A stretch of 64,000 bases of DNA. Origin: Branchiostoma belcheri (taxonomy: Eukaryota > Chordata > Leptocardii > Amphioxiformes > Branchiostomatidae). Below, one piece after another: positions 46,801-55,561 of the stretch; positions within the stretch are counted from its first letter, which is position 1, and the number at the start of each line of letters is the position of its first letter. The position numbers were made by a program, and so were the translations under genes. The stretch lies in assembly GCF_001625305.1 (NCBI RefSeq), contig NW_017803091.1, positions 75,674-139,673 on the forward strand. The letters are read 5' to 3'. The notes under the pieces are model-generated. The model ran no database searches and was not told the DNA's origin. It was given only the letters and a program-made list of their open reading frames with translations.

Positions 46801-49393
46801 TCTATTATTATTCGTCATACAATACTCTGTGTGTTTAGTCATTTGTTCAACCTTTATGACCACGTAGATTTCGTAGTGATGGAAACCATTTTTGCCAAAC
46901 TTTTTTTTATTCGCACTCTCGCATCGGTTTTGGGGTTTTCAGACGACGCCATCCATATAATCAAATCAACATGACCTTATTATACAATCAATTTTGTACT
47001 CTCAGAGCCGAATTTACCTTTTGATCTTAAAGTTTTCTCGATTCGTTGTTTTTATTTCCGGAAACGAGCTTAACAGGAATGAGGTAGTTCCGTCAGTTGG
47101 CTGCGTCGACTCGTCACCCATGATTAGTACCTTCACACGGCTCTAAAAACAACACAGACTCAGCACAAGGTAGATAATAAAAACTACATATATTGCGACG
47201 GCGACGATTGAATGTTTATTTATCAATTATTGCTCGAATATACACGTCGCATATACTATATGTGCCTGCCAGCGCTCAGTCCTTTTAGGCAAGCTTTCAA
47301 GCATTAATTTAAGCACCATTTCTGTTAGCTGCACAAAACTACATAACAGAAACAAAACGCTTTTAGCTGTATGTGTCCTGCTATGCTTTCCTTTTCTTCT
47401 GGGATGGGAGGTTTCACCCACGCTAGATCTCTTATGTATATCCATTTTTCAAACGTCTTGTAAAATACGCCAAAAGCAGCTACTCAAGCTACTGGATATG
47501 ACTTTGAAAACGGTCAGACATTTCAGGCGTCCAAAAAATTGTCTTCACTTATTTGCATATCAATCAATAGTTTGTGCTTATAAACCTGTATTTCTCCTGT
47601 TATCTCAATCACTGACGAAAGCTAGTGTATATTAGCTGAAACATTTCCGAAATCGTTTCAAAAATCATATCCAGTTGCTTGAGTAACTGCTTTTTGGCGT
47701 ATCCTACTCGTATTACCTGGATGTCTAACCTTCATCGACGTGTCTTATAAAATCCTTTTGCCATTGTAAAAGTATATATCAACTAAGTTGTGCCCATCTT
47801 GAGTTCGCAGCCACTTAGTCCGTGCCCTTTCAAATGTATTTATCACTGTGTTTCTGTATCTACAAAATATTGCTCGTGGCACTAGTATTCAGATAAAAAA
47901 GAATATGCACGGTATTTCAGTTTTTTGCTGTTTGATTTCTATACTATCATGTAACCCGATACATGCACGCTCGAATGTTGAGTACTCATAGACCTCCATG
48001 GAATAACAAAATTGACATTTTTTGTTCGCAGCCGTGGCTGTTTGGCATGCCGTCTACCCGTATAGTCTAGATGGTGCACCTTGTTTTTTTTTTATAACGT
48101 AGAAATTTGTATGATATTTTATCCTTATGATAATATTTATTAAAACAAATTTCACCGAATCTAAATTTCAAAATAGGGCTGCTAGGGATTTTAACCAAAG
48201 ATATTCAGCCATTACCACAAAATTACATGTACAGTGACAATATGATAGCTTGCCATTACCTTATTCAAAAAATCATTCATATTCTCCACACTTCGTCCTA
48301 TACGCTTTTTCTGCAATGGGAACTGAAAACGGGTAGAAATATATGTAAAAGTAATCATCTCTGAACAAATTTCGTTTATCTTAGCATGACAGGGGTATAC
48401 ATCTCTCCTACTATAAAATTGCAACATTATGTAACCCAACCCCAGTTACCATGGCGATAGACGACACCTAATCATGTCATTGGCCAGGTCAGAGGTTAGT
48501 GTTTGGAACAGATGAAAAAGGAGACAAAACGTATAAAATAAAATATTTTCCTTCGGTAAACATAATAAAACATGGACTTTGCATACCGCAATAGCTCCCA
48601 ACTTGGCCAAGGCAAAGTACAAGTATATGCACTCTGGGCGGTGCCCGAAGAGCCAGGCTACTACATCTCCCCGTGCCGTACCTATGGCCTTAAGACCTGC
48701 TGCCAGTCTTGTTGCCTGGAGGAACGGCAAAAAATTAAAAATAAAGTATCAGAACCAGACATCAAAGATCCCATACCTCCACAAAAGCTTTTGTAAATTG
48801 TGTTGTTTTATTTTCAATATAAACAACAAAATATGTGAATAAACAGATGGTAGTCGCGAAATATCATGAGCTAACAAGGAATTAAAGCAAACCAAAACAC
48901 TTCTACCGGCATTTTGGCCGATTGCCCTGTAATCTTGGCCTGTAATTTTCTCGTCGTGATGGTTTGGACACCAAACATACAAACTCCCCCTACACCAGCG
49001 TCACTCAAAACAATACTTCCGTCCCGTTATCTTATATCTGTGTATAAAGAACTAGTTCATTAATTAAAGACTGTGACAGAAAACAGTTCAAAGAAAGAGA
49101 TGACAAAAGAAATGAATTTCAAGGTATGATCGCTTATGTGTCCCTCCACATCCACACACGCGTAGGTTTAATCCGTGAAAGATTTAACTCTTAGCTTGAT
49201 GAAAAATTTATGTGATTTTTCTAAAGACCCTTACCTTTTCTTGTATGTCAGCAAACGTGATCCGTGAACCTGTCTTTTTGAACACATACGCCTCTCTGTC
49301 CGGCCATTTAGCTGCCGTGTCGTCCAACAGCTGACCAAAGGTCACGTCCAGGAGTGGATCCTCTGTAGCACCCCGCGAGTAACTCATAACTAA
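29049..49393 (-). CDS. ACSF2-like acyl-CoA synthetase, 17-exon gene
   Basis: An AMP-forming ligase that should activate a fatty or other carboxylic acid to its CoA thioester through an acyl-adenylate; ACSF2 relatives are mitochondrial and act on medium chains. Exons, all phase-compatible: 49235-49393, 48587-48715, 48260-48322, 47018-47142, 40431-40554, 38919-39014, 38294-38427, 37029-37123, 36554-36630, 36124-36228, 35502-35650, 35238-35292, 33980-34066, 31698-31750, 31336-31396, 29627-29698, 29049-29108 (1,644 nt). Motifs in order: TSGSTGPAK (P-loop, across exons 5/6), YGGTE (exon 10), DGWYKTGD (exons 11/12), LLGRFSNMIIR (12/13), NKVDRKKL (16/17). An ATG at 49387 gives about 545 aa starting MSYSRG, with no presequence. 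The exon may instead be internal (acceptor CACACAG at 49394). ACSF2 is an assignment by motif and alignment memory. Confidence 0.85.
29149..29400 (+). mobile_element. tRNA-derived SINE in last intron of the synthetase gene
   Basis: tRNA-like head: A box GTGGCGCAACGG, anticodon-arm-like GGACTCGGAACCGAG, B box GGGTTTGATACTC. The body contains GGGAAATACACTTTACACGA, as in the copy at 23488-23640, and ends in a T-rich tract. The head resembles a tRNA but the acceptor stem is not closed. Confidence 0.7.
30285..30549 (+). repeat. SINE-like repeat (family F)
   Basis: Second copy of the 20110-20397 element (GGCCGGTATAACCACC, CACACCAGCTTCGCAGGCAC, TTTAAAGCTTTCTA, TTGATAACGCTGATATTTGA). It abuts the large hairpin that follows. 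Confidence 0.5.
30550..30822. repeat. 129-bp-arm hairpin element
   Basis: Arms 30550-30678 and 30694-30822 are reverse complements at about 127 of 129 positions, with a 15-nt loop (CTCGGTGTTACATTC). It starts GCAAATGACTCATGCAG and ends with the complement. It lies in intron 15 of the synthetase gene and would form a very stable stem in the transcript. Confidence 0.9.
31867..32150. mobile_element. Fold-back-like element fragment (family E)
   Basis: Carries ACAAGGCCCTTGTGTGTCCA, GTCCCCGCGTGTCCCAGAAC and CACAGTTCGGGACACA, the same self-complementary building blocks as 58482-59584. Lies in the synthetase intron between exons 13 and 14. Confidence 0.6.
32590..33330 (-). mobile_element. 3' end of a non-LTR retrotransposon
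   Basis: On the minus strand, ANHLTYKERLETLRLLPLTF, RRKVEDIMLFVK and RSARTHMLTPFRPKK form the C-terminal part of a reverse-transcriptase polyprotein (Y.ERL..L.L.PL..RR...D). After one frameshift near 33050 the continuation has SLVTIWNKSGSDLRG and ends before 32800. The 3' end has an (AAACAAAT)-type tail near 32590. Strongly 5'-truncated copy in the synthetase intron. Confidence 0.7.
34154..35083 (+). mobile_element. piggyBac-like TTAA element with GGGGTCC palindromes
   Basis: Flanked by TTAA (34150-34153 and 35084-35087). Ends are CCCAAAACAGTACACC and GGTGTACTGTTTAGGG. Internal sequence (GAACGGCTTGACCA, TTTGGTGACCTTTCCT, GGTTTCTGACAG) matches 41945-42834. It carries TGGGGTCCGCGCGGACCCCA at 34196-34215 and 34882-34901, and a one-base variant at 35048-35067. 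Non-autonomous; intron of the synthetase gene. Confidence 0.7.
35238..36228 (-). CDS. Catalytic-core exons 10-12 of acyl-CoA synthetase
   Basis: Exon 10 (36124-36228) encodes VGYGGTEFMTL and ends GKLVPHAE. Exon 11 (35502-35650) encodes VKIADKDGQVVPLGQEGEVY onward to DGWYKTG. Exon 12 (35238-35292) completes TGDVGVLDENGVLKLLGRFS. These supply the adenine-binding YGxTE, the ribose-binding Asp of TGD and the hinge. Exon 13 then reads NMIIRDADNVHP where most relatives have KDMIIRGGENIYP, so the usual Lys and the double Gly are substituted. Confidence 0.85.
37651..38165 (+). mobile_element. piggyBac-like element, right end missing
   Basis: Begins CCCTATTCGAGGACCGG after TTAA (37647-37650) and has GGCCCGCGCCAACTCT, GTTTCTGACAG, TGATGACGTCATCGG and CCAAGATGGC as in 41945-42834. 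Similarity stops at a GT/GC microsatellite. Confidence 0.65.
38176..38275. repeat. GT/GC microsatellite
   Basis: (GT)n, then (GC)n, then (GT)n interrupted by T and C. Potential Z-DNA-forming alternating purine-pyrimidine tract in an intron. Confidence 0.9.
38919..39014 (-). CDS. P-loop exon of acyl-CoA synthetase
   Basis: Exon 6, 32 codons, phase 0 at both ends. It starts GSTGPAKCAEQS directly after exon 5, which ends LGLTS, so splicing creates TSGSTGPAK, the AMP-binding P-loop of the ANL superfamily. Family members usually have a hydrophobic residue then Pro-Lys (GLPK); here it is GPAK. The intron just upstream (39031-39062) contains a short sequence repeated elsewhere in the window. Confidence 0.85.
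39689..39708. other. Assembly gap
   Basis: Run of 20 N within the intron between synthetase exons 5 and 6. Confidence 1.
39930..40352 (-). pseudogene. Fragment related to the membrane-protein gene introns
   Basis: 39930-40230 matches 2855-3140 and, reversed, 16380-16640 (shared GTATCCATCCGCCC, AGACCTCATCA, AAAGTAGGAAAGTTTAGGCC), the intron next to the transmembrane exon. Adjacent on the minus strand, 40352-40236 reads SNLCADWTAPTAHNYETEEY then SDANPIHREK, followed by a donor-like GTAGGG, so it may be an exon of a third, related gene copy. It sits inside the synthetase intron 5, same strand as the left-arm gene. Confidence 0.45.
40575..41120 (+). repeat. Family B element adjacent to synthetase exon 5
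   Basis: Its first 200 bp match 3957-4165. The element edge lies only about 20 bp upstream of the splice acceptor of exon 5 (40555 on the minus strand), so the branch region of that intron would lie in or beside transposon sequence. Confidence 0.55.
41945..42834 (+). mobile_element. piggyBac-like TTAA element, complete ends
   Basis: Flanked by TTAA (41941-41944 and 42835-42838). Ends CCCTATCTAGACCGG and CCGGTCTAGATACGG form a 15-bp terminal inverted repeat with one mismatch. 890 bp, no transposase. Contains GTGCCCGCGCCAAC and several TGACGTCA/TTATGACGTC runs. Reference copy for this family. Confidence 0.8.
42950..43500 (-). repeat. Composite tandem-unit repeat (family G), reverse copy
   Basis: Units with CCCATTTCCGAGCTTGACCT and ATTCTCGAATTATC-type blocks repeat about every 140 bp. 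The same units occur in forward orientation at 51330-51670 and 53460-53640. It ends near GCCTTCTGTCGAAGGCA. Open frames across it are repeat artefacts. Confidence 0.55.
43556..43625 (+). repeat. tRNA-like SINE head
   Basis: A-box-like TGGCCTAATCGG and B box GGGTTCGATCC about 37 nt apart. No closed cloverleaf, so it is probably a SINE fragment. Confidence 0.45.
43798..43872. repeat. CA/CAGA microsatellite
   Basis: CAGACAGACA followed by (CA)n. Confidence 0.9.
44340..44488 (+). mobile_element. 3' tail of a truncated retroelement
   Basis: GCCGAGAAGGCGATATGTAT and CCTGGATAAATAAATAAA then GAAATGAAATGAAAT, an oligomeric tail typical of non-LTR 3' ends. The 5' limit is unclear. Confidence 0.45.
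44927..45070. repeat. 22-bp tandem repeat, about 6.5 copies
   Basis: Unit TAGGCCATGTTGATATTGTA plus CT, nearly perfect. The last copy runs into CATGTTGATTTGATTACATG (45067 onward), a sequence also present in the intron next to synthetase exon 6. Confidence 0.95.
45100..46840. other. Intron 4 of the synthetase gene, nothing recognised
   Basis: Open frames at 45570-45848 and 46290-46478 (plus) have no recognisable residues or splice context. The part at 46845-46975 resembles 32400-32550. Confidence 0.4.
47465..47702. mobile_element. Fold-back MITE, 238 bp
   Basis: Ends ATACGCCAAAAGCAGCTACT and the near-complement AGTAACTGCTTTTTGGCGTA form an inverted repeat of about 45 bp (47465-47512 with 47655-47702), including ACTCAAGCTACTGGATATGA. 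Internal part has GACGAAAGCTAG. Lies in synthetase intron 3. Confidence 0.7.
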
Positions 49394-49696
49394 CTGTGTG
49401 GAGGGAATATACTTATACTATTAGATAAATTGCAGTAACGTTGAAACTTGCATATATTAACAGATTTACAACTGGAGTTCAGCGACTTCATATTTTCGTC
49501 GAACGGTGGTACCCCTACAACTGATGGTTTCAAAAATTCAAGATTGTTTAGACAATGATGATGGGATATGTCTTAATTTTTTTTTTTACTTCGGTGATAG
49601 TGCCATGGGCCACATAAGTTTTAGCGGAACTTGATATTATATCTTTTACTCCCTTTTTGTTTGTTGTATACCTATTTTTAAACAGTTTTAACAAAC

Positions 49697-50638
49697 CACG
49701 GTGGTAAAATCTGGGCTGCTAAGTTCCCACATTTCATAGAATTCGAACAGTGTTCGATCGTGTTCGATCTGGGCAATTCGAATCGAACCCGCGTTCCATT
49801 TCGGGGTCACCTACGGTCATTTGCAATAAAGCGGCAAAACAAGCCCTTCTGCCTGAGTGCCTCGCAACAGATAAAAACAACACTTTTCTATAGATACAAA
49901 CAGTTTCCAGGACAGTACATGTCCGCTATCATTTTTTGTGGACATGTAACATGTAGCGAAGCTACTGTCGTATCCTTGGGTAACCTTGGATACTGTAATG
50001 ATTCTTTACACCTTTATGAATAACACGGTGCACACTTTTGGGAGATATGACATGTCTGCAAAACTCGTTCAAACCTGGAAGCATGGAGAGTCAAACATAC
50101 CCCATTTACGGCTCAACATGACTGCCACGGTTGTCCCGAAAATCGTGCTTTAGGGATTTTTGAAAAATGTTCTTGATTTTGAATTATGGGCAATTAAGTG
50201 CGAAAAAAAGCAAAAAAAAAATCGATTTTTTCACCTATTTGTCGACAAAAACTATACTTTAAGTCAGAAATTAAAAAATCCCAAAAGCACGATTTTTCAT
50301 CTTATTCCTGGTCGTCGAAAAATATAAAAATCAGTGACCATGCGTAATATGTGTAGCCAGGTTTGCTCGGTGATTGGCTAAAATATGGCGCACCGAAATT
50401 CCATAAATTATTGACTTTTTAACGAAATCCGAAAAAAATCATCCTTTTAGCGCAAAAAATCACCATTGAATGTATGTAAAGACGATAATTTTATTTTATT
50501 TCAACGAAATTTTCCCTTCGATACTAGTTTGTTTAATTTCAATGTTTTACGGTTAGCCCAAAACTGCGTCTTGTAACCCTATACTTTATCGAACGCCCCC
50601 AGAAATGGGAAAGAATGCCGTAGTGACAGACCGCCTTG
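49697..50638 (+). mobile_element. CACTA-like MITE, uninterrupted copy
   Basis: Starts CACGGTGG and ends CCGCCTTG, flanked by AAC on both sides (49694-49696 and 50639-50641). 942 bp. Matches the interrupted copy at 4923-6787, including GAACACGATCG-type palindromic sequence and GTCGACAAAAACTATACTTT. Open frames inside it are shadows. Located just 5' of the synthetase gene. Confidence 0.8.
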
Positions 50639-51180
50639 AACAAAATCGCACAAATAACGTCAAATACGCCATATTACGTTTTAATAACACTAATAATTAT
50701 TTGATTGTACTGGAGAACTATGTATTCTCTTAAACTAAAAAAAAAGTAGTAATGGCCATAGGCTATACAGATTTTTTAACTCTGGACTTTGTTTTCTGAA
50801 CACAAGGGCCGACTCCACCCTCCATTTGTGAAATAAAGTTGTGACGTTTATAACAAAAATAAAATTCAAGGGATCATTATGTAACATTGACAATAAAGTG
50901 GATTTATCCTATTTTAAGAAATGTTCGAATGATTCTAATTTACTTACAGTTTTTAACATATTTACATATTTGTTCAATTATCTCAGCCTGATTTTTGACA
51001 ATTATGGTTGGTACTAAACAACAAAGACGAGGCGCACCCGGTCAGTAGTGCCACCACAAACTACCAGAATCTAAACAAACATGGCTGACAGCTGTGTTTC
51101 CTGCTTTAAACAGATGTACACTTGAGCTCGTATGTAGTCATATTTCGGCACCTCCGCTTCCTGAATGACTCTTATTGCCT
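50639..51180. other. No gene recognised
   Basis: AT-rich, no repeat family or exon seen. Confidence 0.4.
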
Positions 51181-52110
51181 TCGACTGAAGGCTATGCCTT
51201 CGGAGAAGGTTATGAAATCGGGTTTGCACTGTTTGGCAGATTAGGCACGATAACTCTTGAAGGCAAGGTCCGAGGTTCACGATTTTTGGCAGGCAGGTTG
51301 ATTTAGGGGTGGCCATTGTCAAGGCTAAAAATGGGCTTCGTGGGGGGTTCCTAAGTCACTGTAGTTGACCTTGGTTTTTGGTGTTTTTTCCTTGTCATCA
51401 AGATATCTCGAGAATCCTTAAATGGATGTTCATTATTTTTAGTGGGCAAGTTACCGTTGAAAATGCCGAGGTCAAGTTCAAAGATGGGCCCCGTGGGGGT
51501 TTCTATGTCACTGCAGTTGACCTTTGTTTTTTGTGTTTTTTCTTGTCATCAAGATAACTCGAGAATCTTTAAATGGATGTTCATGTTTTTTAGTTGGCAA
51601 GTTACCATTGACAATACCAAGGTCAAGTTCGGATATGGGCTTCGTGGGGGGTCCCCACGTCATTGAATTAGAAAGTACTGCAGCGAAACTCCTGGTTTTT
51701 AAATCTCGTGACATGGACGTGCTAGGGTCATGATTTTTAGATGGTAGGTAGCTCTCGTGCTCAGAAAGAAGTGCCGTAAGTTTGGGCCCCGTAGCAGCTT
51801 GTTTGGGAAATACAGAGGCATTTGTTTGAAAATGTTTGAAGTAGGATAGCTCAAGAACCGGTTGACGGATTGTTGTTATTTTTGGTATCTCGGTAGCTTA
51901 AGTGATGCTTGACCTAATTAGATGACAATTATGCAAATCACGATCTAATTTACATAATGAATGACAAAAGTCTATAAATCTGCTGCCTTCCATAATAGAA
52001 CAATTAAAATGGTGGCATATTTAATCAAGAGGAAGAGGAACATTAACAGATATTAATTATGTAAATTGTGACCCAATTTGATTACTTGATAAGAGAAATC
52101 TAAATGTCTT
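51180..52110 (+). repeat. Composite repeat: family G units followed by family A body
   Basis: Starts around GAAGGCTATGCCTTCGGAGA, passes through two to three units of about 140 bp (GATAACTCGAGAATCTTTAA, AAGTTACCATTGACAATACC) and then the family A body (GCTCAAGAACCGGTTGACGG, TAAGTGATGCTTGACCTAAT). The segment 51515-51985 recurs as a direct repeat at 53475-53960. Confidence 0.6.
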
Positions 52111-52369
52111 TCATACTGCAGTTACGTAGTGGGCTTTTGGTGATTGTTAGTTTTTCAGTAGTTGAAGCTGTAGAATAGGAATTTAAAAAAAAATTTTGTG
52201 AATAGGTTAAGGGGTTAAGATTGTAGGGTTTAAAATTTGGAGTCTGTAGTAGGTTGTGAGTACGTGTAATAGCCTAAGGACATTTTGTTTGCACATCTTT
52301 AAAGTGTAGGCGAAGTCTTTGTCCTTTTATGTAGTTGGTTAAACTAACAACAGCATAGTTGGGTTAAGT

Positions 52370-53075
52370 AGGTTACGCTAACAATAGCACAGCAAGGGTG
52401 TAGAGTTGTTTGTTGAGATAACAGTAACCGTCAAGTGTTCCTTTAACAATCGAAGCTATCCAGGAAACAGTCCTGACAAGGTAGTACTGTAAATCAAAAT
52501 TAGGTTCAAGGTCAAGTGTTGGAAACTGCATAACAAGTGCCTGTTAAACTACATGTAATTAGTGGACGATGACACAGCCTTTAAAGTGCATGTATTTACT
52601 AGTACATGTATATGGTAAGTTTAACATTACTAGCTACATGTACGTGTGTAGTTTAAAAAGATGTGCGATATTTGAGCCACTTAAAGAATTATTTGTTGTC
52701 TTGCTTTTTTTTGGGCACAAAACCACATAGGAAGGTATTGTAGGACACTTCCACACCATTTCCAGGGTAAAGAGTTGTTTGTTGAAGCAACATAGGTGTT
52801 TGGAGTGTCTAGTAGGTTGTGGGTTTTCACATGCAGGCGTGTTGTTCTATGTAGTACATGTAGGTTAAGATAACAGATAGGGTGAACTAGGGTAAGATAA
52901 CAATAACACTGGCAGGGTGTAGAGATGTTTGTTTGAACAGTACCAATGAAGTGTCCTATAATAACAAGAGTATCAGCTACTCTGAAAACAGCCCTGACAA
53001 GTTAGTACTGTATATCAGAATAGATTCAAGGTCAAGTGTGGGAAACCGCATAAGAAATACATGGTATACAACTTT
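52370..53075. repeat. Direct repeats with about 510-bp spacing
   Basis: Blocks at about 52380-52560 and 52890-53070 share GGGTGTAGAG, CCTGACAAGGTAGTACTGTA/CCTGACAAGTTAGTACTGTA and AGGTTCAAGGTCAAGTGT-like sequence. No coding capacity. Confidence 0.6.
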
Positions 53076-53459
53076 TTTGAGTACTAGTAAGTTGTAACTC
53101 ATATGCAGGATTCAATGACGTTGTTGGATCGAGCTCAAAAGGTACAATTAATTTGCAAAGAAATATATATTTTCACTTAAGGTTCTTTAAATTGTATGTA
53201 TGTTTACAAAATCTGGCTAATATATGCAGCCGTGGAAAACAGCGTTTTGGCGCATATTTTTAAACTACTCACGTCACTTTTCCCAAGCAAAAAGAGCTAC
53301 ATAAGCTTATTTTCCAAATTTTGTCACCCTAGCATGTCATGAGATTTCAAAACTGGAACTGGTCAACTACATGTATATTGCTTTTAATTATCTAGTATAA
53401 AGCGCATGCCATAATTGCATTTTGTTGGAGTTTCTACCATCTATGGAAGACTCTCCTAC

Positions 53460-54165
53460 TCGCACGGTCGTCTTACGTATGGCAACTCTTTTTTGTGTTT
53501 TCTCTTGTGGACAAGATAACTCGAGAATCTTTAAATGGATGTTCATGTTTTTAGTTGGCAAGTTACCATTGAAAATACCAAGTTCAAGTTCGGATATGGG
53601 GTTCGTGGGGGGTCCCCACGTCATTGAATTAGAACGTACTGCAGCGAAACTTCTGGTTTTTACATTTCGTGATATGGACGTGCTAGGGTCATGATTTTTA
53701 GATGGTAGGTAGCTCTTGTGCTCACAAAAAAGTGCCGTAAGTTTGCACCCCGTAGCAGCTTGTTTGGGAAATGCAGAGGCATTTGTTTGAAAATGTTTGA
53801 AGAAGGATAGCTCAAGAACCGGTTGACGGATTGTTGTTATTTTTGGTATCTCGGTAGCTTAAGTGATGCTTGACCTAATTAGATGACGATTATGCAAATC
53901 ATGATCTAATTTACATAATTAATGACAGAAGTCTATATATTTGCTGGGTTCTGTGATAAAACAATTAAAATGGTGATGAGGAAATGCTAGAATAGCCCTC
54001 TTTGTTTAAGATAAGACTGTCATTGGATGGAAAATATGATCAAAGGATATAATTGCAAGTGAGGATATTATTTCCATAATCAATGTGAAACATTCATAAT
54101 TTGTCAGTCGTAAAGGTTAACATCATTTGTCGAAGGCATGAGGTCTTGGAACTCTAGTTTGGAAT
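53460..54165 (+). repeat. Second copy of the composite repeat
   Basis: Near-identical to 51515-51985 over its first 500 bp, then a family A tail ending GAGGTCTTGGAACTCTAG near 54160. Confidence 0.65.
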
Positions 54166-54189
54166 GGGCTAGGGCTGATTCAAGTTACA

Positions 54190-54961
54190 TTTTAAAGAAA
54201 AGACTCGAAAAAAAAGAGCGCCGGTCTTGGTGGAGCTTTTGGTGTTGGGAATACTCCGAACTTCTTTCTAACGTTATATCAAGTTTATGTCATCAAAACC
54301 ATCCTCGAAATCACTGAGAATAAAATCGCTCCACAAAAAATCATCAAACCCGGGCTGTGCCATGACGCTAATGCCGCCGTAACAAAGGACAAATGAGCTA
54401 CAGCGTGAGCCTGGGTTCTATTCAAATGAGTGTCTTTGGCACTTGGGCGTAAATATGAATTTTCATACGCGCTACGTACATCCCTGAAAGGAAACTTATG
54501 CCGGCGGCTCTCCTTGTGATAAAACTTCTTCGGCTTGACTCATCCGAGACGGTTAGATAATCGCAAACACAGTTCTTGATACAACACTGTGATTATCCAC
54601 CAGAAGGCACGGTTCTAGATAACCTTGAAGCGTTCCCGTGTCTCATGAAATCACGTTCTTATCTAAACAGATACTTTATCCAGAACCGTGCCTCGGGTCT
54701 CGCACAGTTCTGGATACACAATGGCCTGTTAGCCTCCTGTGCAGGCCCCGGGGCGCTGGGGAAGAGTTTTTAACGCATAATTTTAATATAGCCGGCCATC
54801 CTACATAGCCTCCGCCGAGAGAAGGTTCCATTCCGCCCCACGAGCTGGGCCTGCACAGGAGGCTAGCTCGAGGTGTAAGCCATGATTAACAGCACTTCCA
54901 GGCATAGTTCTGGAAGTTCTGTGTGTCCCGTTCTGTGCCCACTCAAACACAGAACAGGACA
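54190..54961 (+). repeat. Tandem segmental duplication, unit 1 left part
   Basis: Matches 61905-62566 (shared TTCTTTCTAACGTTATATCA, GGGCTGTGCCATGACGCTAA, GATTATCCACCAGAAGGCAC). Unit 1 resumes at 60153 after the CR1-like insertion. It contains a family E fold-back segment from about 54545. The shared short open frames (54576-54773 and 62291-62473) are part of the repeat. Confidence 0.75.
54730..54865. mobile_element. 136-bp MITE with AGCCTCCTGTGCAGGCC ends
   Basis: Ends TAGCCTCCTGTGCAGGCCC and GGGCCTGCACAGGAGGCTA are exact complements (19 bp). Unit 2 of the segmental duplication lacks it (near 62449). A TA target duplication is possible. Confidence 0.75.
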
Positions 54962-55186
54962 GAGGTCAGCGCCGCGGGCGGCCTCCATTTTTTTGGCGTT
55001 CCTTCCCTTTCCGTCCTTTTTTTCTTTCACCCCTTCACCCCTGTCTTCCACTCAAACACACACATAACAGTAGTTATGTGTGTGTTTGTTCCTAGTTATT
55101 TGCCCTTACAAGTCCCACTCCCCCTTCACTTCCAAAAATGAAGGGGTCCCCCATATGCTCAATAGTCCTTTCCCACTTACTACCCG

Positions 55187-55561
55187 GTGGACAACAGGTG
55201 TGCTGATCCCCTATCTAACCTCACCATAGTCTCTATCTTTATTAACACTAAGGGTAAACTGGCACCCCACCGCAGTACCAAATTCACAGTTTTCTGTATT
55301 ACCCTATTAATACTTCTGTCTGGAGATGTGGAGTTGAATCCGGGACCAAGGACACCGAAGTACCCCTGCGGCGTATGCCATCAAGCTGTCAGGTGGGAAA
55401 AGGTTGACGGCCGGAAAGCCATCTGCTGTGATTCCTGCGATGTCTGGTACCACACCGACTGCATGGAAATGCCAGCACCGGTCTATAATGCCATCAATAA
55501 CCCTAATGTGTCCTGGATTTGCTGCTCGTGCGGCCTACATGCTTATCCTCCAGCCTTTTAA
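55187..55561 (+). pseudogene. CR1-like N-terminal segment: 2A-like peptide and PHD finger
   Basis: A 124-codon frame. Residues 47-54 are DVELNPGP, the 2A consensus at which the ribosome skips the Gly-Pro bond, separating N-terminal from downstream product. Next, a C4HC3 PHD-type zinc finger: Cys61, Cys64, Cys81, Cys84, His89, Cys92, Cys112, Cys115. The frame then shifts (near 55545) into LNTTVFEASNCFSSFDTSTC. The residues before the 2A peptide (FTVFCITLLILLSG) are strongly hydrophobic, recalling reports that some LINE-associated 2As can act as signal sequences when unskipped. Confidence 0.8.

Noticed and set aside
54576-54773. Repeated short frame also seen at 62291-62473
   Set aside because: It is part of the fold-back-like repeat; the similarity is at DNA level and the frames end differently.
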